Shown piece by piece: positions 46,070-56,380 of a stretch of 64,000 nt of DNA; the first letter of the stretch is position 1; every line of letters begins with the position of its first letter. The translations under genes and the position numbers were made by a program. The DNA is from Canna indica. Lineage: Eukaryota > Streptophyta > Magnoliopsida > Zingiberales > Cannaceae. The notes beneath the pieces are model-generated. The model was given only the letters and a program-made list of their open reading frames with translations. It had not been told where the DNA came from and did no database searches. The stretch is taken from positions 61,666,001 to 61,730,000 of the forward strand of contig CP136891.1 in assembly GCA_034359265.1 (NCBI GenBank), written 5' to 3'.

Positions 46070-47600
46070 TCACGATAACGATGGAGGATGGTCTGGATCA
46101 TATGGCTGGGTCTGGAGTGCTTGAGTGTACACCGGTGTGGACTGACTCGAGGACGATGAATTAGATGATGCCGAAGAGATGCCTGCTTCGGGATGACCTG
46201 ACATGTTGTGTAGCATAGCATGCATCTCCGCCATCATCTGACTCTGACACGCGACCGTCTCATCTAAAGTCCTTATTCTGCTACTATGATCATAACTGGA
46301 TCTAGAGGTGGACGGGCCGCTCACCAACGACCGGAGGGGTCGGTGCCCCAAGTGGCCCTAGTACGGCTCGCGCATGACCACTATCTGTAAAGCCATATAC
46401 GCGGCCATGGTCCCAGCCACTTGCGGCCTCGACCCACGTTGCTGCGTCAAAGTCCTCGGGGGTGCCCCCGCGCTGCACCACCGTCTGGCTGTAGGTCTCC
46501 TACTCGAGTTTGATTTTTTGTTTAATATTTATCATAAAACTTAAATTATAAATATATAATGAATAATTTAAACAAATATATAGTTACCATAATGTATGCA
46601 GTGCGGTTGTCGATGTATTCCCCCGTCCCATGTGCTCGACGGTGAGTCCGCTCAAACACCGCCATCGGGGAGGGTCGCTGGACAGTCCCGTCATCCGACA
46701 CCGTCGTCTACATTTACAAAACAAATACATTAATTAGTACACATAGTAACAAATAAAATACATAATTAAAAGGTATACTTACCATACGGGTCGCGTGCAC
46801 TGCAAATGCAACAGAGCCGCCGGTGTGACGCGCTGCTCCCCCCGACATGCGATTTCTAGCCGCATTCCGAGAAACCTCCTGCCATCGATCCGTCGACCAT
46901 ATTCCCACGAGCTGGTCCCATATATCCGGAGTAATCCAATCGGGGCCGTATCCCCGAGTCTCCGCGATGTTAGTGGTCCCAGCTCGGGCCATCGCCTGGG
47001 ACCGAGCCTGCCCCAGCTGCCCGTTGTACCTCGCACGGGAAATAGCTTCCCAGGCAGCGTAAATGAATGGCCTCTGGTCCTCGGCCCATGTAAAGCGAGC
47101 CTGCAAAATAATAATATCAGTACCAATATTAATCATCATGCATGTAAAAATAAAAATAATACGTGCCTCAAACTCGCGCTATAACATGTCGACGTGCTCG
47201 CTAGGCACGTGAGACCACGTAGGCCATGCCCCGTGCATGTATCGTCGAATAGTAGAAGAAATGCTCCTCGACACTTCTTCTTGCTCGAACCTGCACAACA
47301 AAAATAAATTTTAATATTATATTATGATATAATGAATTTGTAATGATTCATAATTCATGATATATTACCGCTCCCCAATCACGCTAATAAATCTACGTGA
47401 CTCTGTGGCTGGTACGTGGAGGCTGCCACCTGTTCGGCCCGCGTGGCCGCTTGCGTCTGGATGTACTAGCCTCGGCAGTATCATCGGCATGAGGATCAGC
47501 AACAGGAGGATCAACAGCATGAGTAAGTGTAGGAGTCTCACCGATCGGAGACTCCGAAGCTCTCCTGCGACGATAACCACGGCCAGACATATCTGTCGAA
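46070..47600 (-). pseudogene. TnpA-like protein of the CACTA element (plant Ptta/En/Spm family)
   Basis: Read on the minus strand in several exons. A first exon at 47393-47590 begins MSGRGYRRRRASESPIGE and is Pro/Arg-rich; the next exon, at about 47165-47290, is FEQEEVSRSIS then HGAWPTWSHVPSEHVDML with an in-frame stop. The core exon at 46790-47100 has TWAEDQRPFIYAAW, RAGTTNIAETRGYGPDWI and NRMSGGAARHTGGSVAFAVH, typical of plant transposase (Ptta/En/Spm). A following exon at about 46595-46710 (RPSPMAVFERTHRRAHGTGE) ends at donor GTAACT. The last exon at 46070-46351 is Ser-rich. TnpA-type proteins bind subterminal repeats. The stop and one likely frame loss suggest it is inactive. Confidence 0.75.
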
Positions 47601-47665
47601 TAGACATATAATCAGATTATTGTATAAATAGTAGAGATATATTTAATAAAATATATACTTTACAA

Positions 47666-50448
47666 TTATTCCTCATCATCTGAATAATAGTCTTCGAATT
47701 CTTCCTCTTCTTCCTCTTCTTCATCTTTTTCATCTCCAGCTTCCTCAATTTCATGATAGTCATCATCAGCATATTCAACTTCTAATTGAATTGACGTTGT
47801 GTCTGCATCCTCGAGTACTGGAATAATACGATCTACAGCAGGTGGATCATGTTCTTGATAGAAACCATGTGTCATATGAGGTATCAGCTCATTTTCTCCT
47901 ACTATCGGATCAATTTTTCCTCTACCTTTTGTCTTACAGACTACACGCCAATCTGCTCTATCTTTATTTCGAGCCGGATACTTCGCGTAATATACTTGTT
48001 CGACTTGTCATGCCAATATAAAAGGCTCATTTGCTGCCAATTTAGATTTGTAATTAACCTCAACAAGTTTGTATTTTGGATGAACTTTCATGCCCCTATC
48101 TGTTGTATCGAACCAATGACATCTAAATAGAATAACTGATTTCAAGCCGAAGTAGTGCAACTCTATCACTTCTTCCACCAGTCCATAAAAATCCATATCA
48201 CATTCAACATAGGTTGTCCCTTTCACACAGACCCCAGCATTCATCGTCTTCTTTGTAAATGCATATTCAACCGTGTGAAATTTATACCCATTAACAAAAT
48301 ATCCGCTATAGCACGACACAAGTCGCGACGGTCCACTAACAAACTCAAATATTCTTTCATCTATTTCAGCTCTGTGATCTTTGCTGTAAGTCTGAATCCA
48401 AGTAGGGAAATCACGATTCCGTAATCTCTCCAATTCTTCATCGTTGTGAATAAAGTATTTTTGCACCATCTCAATGTCAAATATTTCAATGAATTGTTCA
48501 ATCTCTGGACAATTGAGTAATACATACAAGTGTGCCAAATGATACTCTTCCTCGCTTAAGTGTCGAGATGGACGAGAACCAAAGCACGACCAGAGTGACA
48601 AAATATATTTAAACGTCCATCTGAATGTTGAACACCCTCGTCGTCGTTACATGGAAGACGATCAAATCTTGTCTATACTGTCGATTCAAAGTAAAATGAG
48701 CAGAATGTTGAAATTTCTTGGATGATATACGATTCAGATATTGATCCTTCAACAGCTGCAGTGTTCTTTACTTTTTTCTTCAGACGATTCATGTATCTTT
48801 CAAATAAGTACATCCACCGATATTGAACGGGGCCACCAACTCGTGCCTCGTATGCCAAGTGTATCGGTAGATGCTCCATCGAGTCAAAAAATGCAGGAGG
48901 GAAAAACTGCTCCAGCTTGCATATGATTTCAACAATATTATTTTCAAGTGTTGACATATCTTCGACTCGAAGGAAATTTGCACAGATGTTTCTAAAAAAC
49001 ATACTTAATTCAGTCAACGGACCCCAAATATTATCAGGTAGAAGATCTCGAAATGCGATCGGAAGTAATCTCTGCATGAATACATGACAATCATGGCTCT
49101 TCATCCCTGATATTTTGCAATCATCGACGTTCACACATCGAGATAAGTTTGAAGCATATCCATCGGGTAATCTGAGTTCTTTTACCCATTGACAAACATC
49201 TTTGATCTGTTGTTTATTTAACACATATAGGGCCTTTGGTTTCAGATATCGTCCGTTAACCTCTTGTAACTCCAACTCTGGTCTTTTACAAAGTATTTTC
49301 ACATCATGTCAGGCTTTGACATTATCTTTAGTTTTTCCGAAAATATCCATCAAAGTGTTGAAAATATTATCAAACACATTTTTTTCAATGTGCATGACAT
49401 CTAAATTATGTCGAATCAATAATGAACTCCAATAGGGCAATTCCCAAAAGATACTTTTTTTCACCCAGTTATGTGTTTGGCTAAAACCTGACACTCTTTC
49501 ATTGCAACCAAATACTATATCTGGAAGTGCTGAAACATGTGCTAACATTTGTTCACCAGACAACATCAGTGGTGGTCCATCTCTTTCGACTCTGCCCTTA
49601 GTAAATTTATTACGATTCCTTCGATACTGATGATTAACCGGTAGGAATCGACGATGACAATCAAAGAATGAGATTTTTCGTCCGTTCTGAAGACTGATTG
49701 ATTTAGAGTGTTCCATACAATACGGACAAGAGAGTCGGCCGTGAGTGCTCCAACCAGGCAACATTCCATTAATCAATCCAGCAATCCGATCATACGCAAC
49801 TCCGCTGATATTACAATCGGCCTTGATGTTTAAGAGCTGTGTCATTGCTGAAAACCTAGTGTATTTAGGAAAATTCTCATACAAAGGTTCATCGGCAGCT
49901 TTCAACATCTCGTAAAATTCTGCAGCTTCTTTATTCGGTAATTCAATCTCTACCGTAGTTTGTACTTCTGTGATATCAACCGTTGTAGTATCTGGTGGGA
50001 CTGATGTCTGAAGAACTGGCCGATCAACATTATCATTCAGGTGGAATTGACCCCGAAGACTATCAAGTATCATAGTTCTATAGGGATTAGATTGACTGGA
50101 TGAAGAAGCACCAGCAGAGGAAGATTCACCATATGTCTGAACGACAGGATTGCTCGATGTTTCGACTTCGCGTGACTCCTCGTGACAAGTCCATAGAAAA
50201 TATCTTGGTGCAAATCATTTGCTATATAGATGCAGAGTGACAGTCTCCCGATCCAAAAATCGTCCATTCAAACAAATGCGACACGGACATCGGATTTGAT
50301 CACCGATGCTAACGAAATTCCGATTTGAATAGACAAAATTTAGGAAGTACGTTACGCCTAATCGAAACTCATTCGTTAAAGCTCCACGATCAAGACGTCG
50401 GTACATCCAACTTCGATCAACCGATATAATTCTGTCAATCAATGACAA
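47666..50448 (-). pseudogene. TNP2-like transposase of the CACTA element, internally deleted
   Basis: The minus strand carries: a transposase-associated domain (50215-50448; DRSWMYRRLDRGA, CPCRICLNGRF); a linker and TNP2 start (LLNIKADCNISGVAYDRIAGLINGMLP, near 49790); then directly GWSTHGRLSCPYC and HRRFLPVNHQYRRNRNKF; HNLDVMHIEKNVFDNI; DUF4218-like KSHDCHVFMQRLLP and FFPPAFFDSMEHLPIHLAYE (48673-49302); DUF4216-like FGSRPSRHLSEEEYHLAH to VILFRCHWFDTTDRG (48008-48601); and an acidic tail (47666-47875). Intact relatives have roughly 190 more residues between YDRIAGLI and GWST, so part of the catalytic core is lost. Stops occur at 49309, 48673 and near 48007, with a frameshift near 48600. Confidence 0.85.
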
Positions 50449-50469
50449 TTTCTTTGGTTAATGTCTTTA

Positions 50470-50725
50470 GGTGAGATTGTCCTATTCCATTCGGGATTTA
50501 TGTTATTTATATTGCACTAAGTACTCATTTTAACCGCTAACTTCATTCTAAATTTCGGCAGCATCTCCCTACAGTTCTCCGAATACGCATATCATCTGGG
50601 CGCGTATCAGAGAACAAGAGAGATGTTGCCGAAATTTAGAATAATTAGTTAACAGTTAAAATAAAAACGTAAGTGCAGTACAAATAACTATATTCCCAAA
50701 TTGTCCAATCAGGGACAATTCAAGA
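50470..50725. repeat. Fold-back (about 120-nt arms) upstream of the TNP2-like gene
   Basis: The left arm at 50470-50588 and the right arm at 50601-50725 are reverse complements with scattered mismatches: TTCTAAATTTCGGCAGCATCTC against GAGATGTTGCCGAAATTTAGAA, GAATACGC against GCGTAT, and ATTGCACTAAGTAC against GTAAGTGCAGT. The loop is about 12 nt. It lies just 5' of the transposase reading. Confidence 0.75.
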
Positions 50726-50879
50726 ATTGTACGTTGTATAAAAGATCATCTACTTCTTTTACACGAACATACAATCCCCGAACGGATCTAAGGTTTTGCT
50801 AAATCATATCCGACTCGTCGATGCGTACGTGAAACATATCAACTCGTCGGATGGATGATTATTTTTTAAATGTTTCGAG

Positions 50880-51065
50880 ACAGTTCAAGTCCATATTGGA
50901 CAATTCCGACACGAGTCCAAATTAGACGATTCCGGTGCGCGTCTGAAGTGGACGATTCAGGCGCGTGTCCGAAGTGGACGATTTCGGCGCGTTCGAAGTG
51001 GACGATTTCGGCGCGCGTCCGAAGTGGACGATTCCGGCACAATGCCGAAGTGGACAATTCTGAAA
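50880..51065. repeat. Minisatellite in the CACTA leader
   Basis: About seven imperfect units of roughly 24-27 bp with the core GTGGACGATTYCGGCGCG and TCCGAA. Middle units are most alike; the outer units have drifted (TTGGACAATTCCGACACG). Confidence 0.8.
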
Positions 51066-51200
51066 TTAATCTAAACCCTAATAATTAATCTAACAAATTA
51101 AACAATTAATCTAAATAATTAATTAACATATAAATAAAAAAAATAAAAAATCATAAATCTTCTATTTTCGGCGTCGGAGTCCGATGGACTCCGGCGCCGG

Positions 51201-51237
51201 TGTACAGTGTCCGGACAGTGTGTCCGGACACTGTACA
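51201..51237. repeat. Perfect 17-bp inverted repeat with a 3-bp loop
   Basis: TGTACAGTGTCCGGACA, then GTG, then TGTCCGGACACTGTACA. The arms are exact reverse complements, and the inner TCCGGA is itself palindromic. It lies between the minisatellite and the subterminal repeats. Confidence 0.9.
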
Positions 51238-51504
51238 AGATCTGGCGGTAGCCATCGGCCGACCGCCGCCGACCGAAACCCTAAAAATAGGGTTTCGGTC
51301 GGATTTCCCGTCGACCGCAACGGGAAGAGACGGCCGGGCGATGATGAATACCTGAAAACGGCGGTCGAGGACGGACGATAGCATCGGCAGCGGCAGCGGC
51401 AGCTCGGCGTCGTCGGCGTCGGCAGCGGCGGCAAGAGGTGGGAGGAGGAGGCGGCGGCGGCAGCAGCGGGAGGAAGAAGGGTCGGGCGCGATCTGCGACC
51501 TATA

Positions 51505-51775
51505 TAAACTTATCAGCAACGGCTCACTCGCCCGTTAGAAAGCCGTTGCTAATAAGTTATCATCAACAACGGCTCACTTGTCCGTTAGAACGCCGTTGCT
51601 AATAAGTTATCATCAACAACGGCTCACTTGTCCGTTAGAACGCCGTTGCTGATAATTAAAATCATCAGCAACGGCTCGCATGTCCGTTAGAAAGCCGTTG
51701 CAGATACAATATATCTGCAACGACTTGAGCGGCCGTTGCTGATAGCCGTTGCTGAAAACTCAATTTCTAGTAGTG
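51505..51775. repeat. CACTA subterminal repeats and right terminal inverted repeat
   Basis: Repeated motif pairs CAACGGCTCACTTGTCCGTT and GCCGTTGCTRATAAGTTATCA form several tandem units of about 62 bp (51510-51720), then GCCGTTGCTGATA twice, and the terminus CTAGTAGTG at 51767-51775. Such subterminal repeats are the TnpA binding sites in known CACTA elements. Confidence 0.85.
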
Positions 51776-51779
51776 GGCT

Positions 51780-52030
51780 AGGGCGAGGGCCTCCAGGGGT
51801 GCATTCTAGATGAAGATGGTCTTCTCGAGCGTTCTGTCGAACACATAGCGGGCGTTGTTGAGGTGGTCGAGGTGGGCGTACATGTCGATGAGCTTGGTGG
51901 CGAGGAGGGGGTCCTGGTCGAAGCCATGATCAATGAGGTGGCGGTGGGTGGAGGCAGCGTGGGAGGCGACGTTGTGGCGGGCGCAAATGAGGTTGAGGGC
52001 CTTGTAAGTGCACTAGTTGGGGCGGCGCTC
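51780..52030 (-). pseudogene. Captured fragment of a CRR2-like PPR gene, N-terminal part
   Basis: The minus strand encodes CTYKALNLICARHN, HRHLIDHGFDQDPLLATKLI, DMYAHLDHLNNARYVFD and NAPLEALALA, which resembles the early PPR repeats of CRR2 (a plastid NDH RNA-processing PPR protein). Stops (one at the PN*CTY position, one at FI*NAP) show it is decayed. The reading runs straight into the CACTA end at 51775, which marks the insertion point within the PPR gene piece. Confidence 0.75.
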
Positions 52031-52204
52031 GTGGGGAAGACCGATTGCTACCTCGCCGCGCGAGATCGGCCGCTACCCCGCTGCGCGAGACCGGCCGCCA
52101 CCTCGCCGAGCTCGCCCATTCCCTTTGCGTGCCATTCGAGTTCCACGCCGCCGCTATCGACCGGCTCGAGGACCTTTGCCCCAGCATGGAGGGTGGTGAG
52201 AGGG

Positions 52205-52543
52205 GGGCGAAGGTGGATGGCGGCGGCGTCGAACGCCGGTTGAGGTGGGTGGGCGGGGAACTTGACGGTGCCGCTGGTGTCGAGCTCCGGGGAGGGGAAG
52301 GTAGGCAAGGGGAGTTAAAAAATATTTTTTACTTACCCCATTGCCACATCAGTCTTAAAAAATTATTTTTTAATATGTTGAGTCAGATGCCACGTCAGCA
52401 CCTAACGGTGGCATTGACAGGCATCTGACGTCGGGCTAGAATTGATATCAATTCGATAGTTCAGGATGTAATTGATACAAATTAAAAAATGGGCTAAATT
52501 TATGAAAAGGTTCATAATTTGGGCTAGATACATCAATTAACCC
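52205..52543 (-). repeat. Right TIR of the Mutator-like element
   Basis: Inverted copy of 45198-45519. It ends CAATTAACCC at 52543, next to the target duplication TTATCAATA. GC-rich codon-like sequence continues inward (about 52048-52308) from an unrecognised captured source. Confidence 0.85.
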
Positions 52544-53057
52544 TTATCAATAAATGAATTTAATAGAATATCATGTTGTAATTCCGCTTTTGACATTTGA
52601 CATGTTTTAGAGACTACTCATGAGGGAACTTCCCAAGTTAAAGAGTCTAAAATTAATTTGCTTATGCATGATTATGAACTCTTCAAAATGCATGCTCATG
52701 AGACCATAGATGAAATGTATGCTTGCTTTCAAAATATTATGAATGCCTTGACTAACCTTGGAAGGGACATACAAGAGGAAGAAAAAGTGAGGAAATTTCT
52801 TCGATCACTTCCCAAAGCATGGTAGTCAAAGGTGGTTGCTATCATGAAGGCCAAGAATCTTGGCACCATGAAGCTCACCGAACTCATTGGATCCTTCATG
52901 ACCCATGAGATCCATATGAGGGCAAAAAGGGAAATGCCAACCTTTGTTTCATGACAAAGGACAATGAGGTACCCACTACTATAAGTGAAAATATTTTTAC
53001 TCATATAGAATCAGAAAATGAAATTGAGCATATGTATGAAGAATTTAATGTTATTAG
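52544..53057 (+). pseudogene. SIRE-like gag, segment 2
   Basis: Continues the Gag of 44946-45197: NEFNRISCCNSAFDI, a stop, THEGTSQVKESKINLLMHDY, ETIDEMYACFQNIMNALTNL, KVRKFLRSLPKAW, then another stop, and NLGTMKLTELIGSFMTHE. These are UBN2-type Gag motifs. It is broken at 53057 by the solo LTR. Confidence 0.85.
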
Positions 53058-54400
53058 TGTTGGTGAAATGGCCACACTAGAGGGGGGGGGGATAATGTGT
53101 TTACTAATTTTTTTACCTAAATCCGATTTTAATCGTTTCTTTAGTTACTTAGGCAAATTACAAGTTGAGTAGCAAGCGGAAGCGAAGTAAACACAAGTAG
53201 AAGCAATGCAAACACAATTATTTATAGTGGTTCGGCCCCAATGCCTGCTCTACTACCTAAGCACCCCGCTTAGGATTTCCAAATTAAACTTTACTAGATT
53301 AATCTTGTTTCTCTTACAACGAGGACTTTGACCCGAAGAGTCTCGCTCTCAACCTAAGGCACTTCCACACCCGGAAGTCTCTGCCTTCTTACCGAGAGCA
53401 CTCTTCCACCTCAATCCTAGGGGACAACTCAACTAACCACAGTAAACTACATTTACATCGGTGGAATTAAGCCTCAAACACAAAGGCAACCACCCAATCT
53501 ATCAAACCTAGCTAGCAACCTAGGTTTACATAAGTTCAAATACAATGAAATAAACACCAAAATACAAGTAATGGAGCAAAAATACAACAACACAAATACT
53601 TAGCTCCAACACAATGAATCCTAGCTCCTCTTGATGCCTTGATGATGAATCAAATGAAGCTTGAAGGCAAACTCAAGAAAGAATGTTCAAGGCTAGGGTT
53701 TTTGCAAATGATGGATCAATCAAAGTTTAGATGGTGCAAGGAGTATCTCAATAGGCTCAACAACCCCTCCGGGTTTCATCTTCGCTAAGTCTTTATATAA
53801 TATTTCTTAACTTTACTTTAAACATAGATGTTATATAAGCCTCCATTTGGATTCAATAAAAATATCTAAAAAAATCAAAATCTAACTTTTGGGATCTAGT
53901 ACAAATTTTTGAAAATCGAAAATTTTATAATCTCCCGGGTCAAATATGGGTAGGCTAAAGGATTCCAAGAAATCTTTAAAAATATCTCGTTTACTAGTTT
54001 TTACTTAAGGAACAATTACCAGCACTTTTGGTGCCAAGAAAATATCTAGGTTATATAGCCCTCCAAGGAGCTCCCTAGGCTTAATGAATTTCAGGGCCTT
54101 TTCTAATTTTTTGGATTTTAGTGTTTTGGGATTCGGGTTTGGTTTTGGGTTTCTTATGCATCATCATGAGGATTTACAACATAAGCTAGACACCCTAGAC
54201 CTAAACTTTAACTTCCTGAAAAATCCCGAGCGTCGATGAGCGTCCTTGCCGATTTCTTCGATTTCTCCAATTTTTTCGATTGCGAACATCGTGCGCTAAC
54301 CGACTTGGAACTTGAAAGTATTTCTCAATGAAACATTAGTCCCATATTTGTTATCATCAAAACCGAGATTAAGACCAAGGTTGAAAATCTTAGGCCAACA
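53058..54400 (-). mobile_element. Solo LTR of the SIRE-like A family (LTR copy E), perfect target duplication
   Basis: 1343 bp from TGTTGGTGAAATGGCCACAC to CTTAGGCCAACA, with ATTAG duplicated on both sides (53053-53057 and 54401-54405). It is the reverse orientation of copy A. Compared with copy A, a block of about 350 bp containing the CGATCGACC cluster and the TATA-like box is missing: the sequence passes from the CTTAGCGAAGA block straight to the GAGCCTATTGAG region. It interrupts gag, which resumes on the other side. Confidence 0.92.
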
Positions 54401-54846
54401 ATTAGAAAAAGATTTAAGGAACTTAGAAAGAAAAATAAGTTATTAGAACAAGAAAATGATGATTTCTTGCTTTCTTGTAATGACTCAAAAAGAAAAGTCG
54501 AATGCTTGGAAAATGATAAAAGTTCCTTAGAAAAGATAAATGTAGATCTACAAAATTTGAATGACTCATTGAAAATAGAAAATGCCCCATTATGCTTACA
54601 AATTAAAAATTTGAATGTTGGCATGTTATCATTAAAGAATGATTTGCTTTAATTAAATGATAAAATGAAAAATATGTATGCCCATGCCTCTCATGCAAAA
54701 TCTTCTAAAGTATCTTCTCATGCTCATCCACACCTTCATGTCCATCCTTATGCATCTACAAGATTCAAGGGTCATTGTCTATGTTGTGGCATGTACAGAC
54801 ATATGGTTAGGGATTGTGTTTTGAAAAGAAACCCCAATGCTAAGTA
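54401..54846 (+). pseudogene. SIRE-like gag, segment 3 with zinc knuckle
   Basis: A coiled-coil-like stretch (RKKNKLLEQENDDFLLSC, KVECLENDKSSLEKINVDLQ) is followed by a stop at 54652, a His-rich linker, and a knuckle CLCCGMYRHMVRDC at about 54778-54820 (CX2CX4HX4C). The reading ends at TAA 54845. Normal SIRE-type elements would continue into protease and pol. Confidence 0.85.
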
Positions 54847-56366
54847 ACTTTGGGTTCCAAAAGTTCTAACCCCCAAGGACCTAAAGAAATTTGGGTACCA
54901 AAGTTTACATGCTTAAATGTAGGGGGAGACACTACACTCAAATGAAGACACATTGATGGCTTGAAGTTGCTTGGGAATTAAAGAAAGAAGAATAAATTCG
55001 ATTGCAACTTCGTGTCAAATGTGATCGGTGTCTACTCCTAACTCTATTCTTGCCTACATTACTATTGGAGTTTGATGACTTGTGAATGTGCTTTATTTAG
55101 TAGTCACTTGATACTTGACTCACCATGTGTTTATCTTTGATTAATATCTTTGTGGTATCAAGTTTGAATTTGAATGTTTCATTTTATTTTTGATCTCATT
55201 GGAGGCCATTTATGACCTATAATGGATCTATGCAACCATTGGTTTTAAAACCTTGGCTATTGTGGCCGTGTTGGTTTTCAACCTTAGGAAGGGTTTGAGA
55301 TCTTGATTTTAAAATGTTTTTACTTCTTGAAATCTCCTTGATTCATTTTGATTTCAATTATGGTTGCATTTTGAAAAAATGAATTCTCACTCATTAGCAA
55401 AATTTGAGTTTTGAGAAATAAACTTGACTTTTGTTTGCTATCTAGTTTATGAACTTGGTAAGTAAGAAAATGTCAATTGTGCTATTCATAATTCAATTAC
55501 TTGCAAATTGAGTATTGATCTGGGGGCAAATGTTTTAGAGAAGACATGCTCAATACTTGAAAGTTCTACGAGGTAGTAGTTTCATCTTTGCACCATGTAG
55601 TATGATGCCTCATAAAGCATGTAAAAAAAAATTCTTGCACCTTGCTCATGATAAAGTACTTGATTGTGTCTATATGAAAATTCATGAGTATTTAGGAAAA
55701 TGACTTGTAGATAATTTCTTGATATATGATCAAAATTATGCCAAGTCATTTGAGTAATCTTTGGGACTCTTTCTAGTAATGATAATATCTTAGTCATATA
55801 CAAGTTTGATCAAAACTGGAAATTATTGTGAAAAATGAGTATTTGTTGATAAAATGTGAAATCTAAAATTTCAGCAATTTATTGAAAAATACAAGAAATT
55901 TAATTTTTGAAAAATTCTTGTTTCTGCACATTGCCTAAAGAATCTAGTTTTCGCTGAAAAAGTTTCATGAAGAATTTAATTTTATATGATTTTAGATTCA
56001 TCTTTATCAAAATCGAAAACTTTGTCTTTATCGAGTAAATGCTTTTTGGATATTCCATAGTTGATTGTTTATAACTCTCCTGACATATCTATATCTCTGT
56101 GCTTATTATTCTAAAGTTTCTTGATAACATGTATGTTTATAACTTGTCATTGGGTAACTTAAGGGGTGCCTAGAAATGCTTAACTTAGGCCCTTTTTGAT
56201 TGATGACAAAAGGGGGAGAAGAATATAGACATAGACATGCATATAGTTAGGGGGAGTTTATTCTAGATATGCATGTTGATAGGGGAAACATTATACATTC
56301 ACTTGATAAAATGCTATACTTGTTGATACATTCCTTAATGCATTTATTGAGAAGTTTGTCATCATT
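54847..56366 (+). mobile_element. Non-coding internal region of the SIRE-like element; pol absent
   Basis: From TTTGGGTTCCAAAAGTTCTA (a WVPKVLTP-like trace) through AT-rich DNA to the 3' end. No protease, integrase or RT motif is visible in any frame over about 1.5 kb. The stretch GATGACAAAAGGGGGAGAAG (56201-56222) is a purine-rich tract of the SIRE type. Confidence 0.7.
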
Positions 56367-56379
56367 AAAAAAGGAGAGA
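56367..56379 (+). promoter_or_regulatory. Polypurine tract of the SIRE-like element
   Basis: AAAAAAGGAGAGA lies directly before the 3' LTR start (TGCTGGCC at 56381), the usual site of plus-strand priming. Confidence 0.75.
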
Positions 56380-56380
56380 T

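Larger units (their letters stand above)
46040..51775 (-). mobile_element. Degenerate CACTA (En/Spm) transposon, left end missing
   Basis: On the minus strand it starts CACTACTAGAAATTG at 51775, the CACTA terminal inverted repeat, followed by subterminal GCCGTTGCTGA-type repeats. It encodes TNP2-like and TnpA-like proteins read leftward. At the left, sequence after the TnpA-like stop (46070) gives way within about 30 bp to PPR sequence, with no TIR or subterminal repeats. A deletion therefore removed the left end. It sits inside the PPR fragment of the Mutator-like element. Confidence 0.85.
45198..52543. mobile_element. Mutator-like element with long TIRs carrying gene fragments
   Basis: It inserted into the SIRE-like gag with 9-bp target duplications (TTATCTATA at 45189-45197, TTATCAATA at 52544-52552, one mismatch). 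The ends are AGTTTAATTGATG and, inverted, GGGTTAATTGATG. TIRs span about 45198-45519 and 52205-52543, with about 85-90% identity by eye, and end inside captured GC-rich sequence. The 9-bp duplication and long TIRs identify it as Mutator-like. It carries no MULE transposase; its cargo is fragments of two plant genes, and it was later invaded by a CACTA element at about 46040-51775. Confidence 0.88.

Noticed and set aside
47849..48130. Plus-strand 93-residue frame in the CACTA element
   Set aside because: It is antisense to the DUF4216-like part of the transposase and has no family features.
51505..51775. Possible CRISPR-like array of repeats and spacers
   Set aside because: Repeats pair as inverted words, spacing is irregular, and they end in a CACTA terminus in plant DNA. 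They are transposon subterminal repeats.
52048..52308. GC-rich frame on the minus strand next to the right TIR as a gene
   Set aside because: It lies within the captured GC-rich TIR part, no family was recognised, and the mirrored left TIR lacks the same frame.
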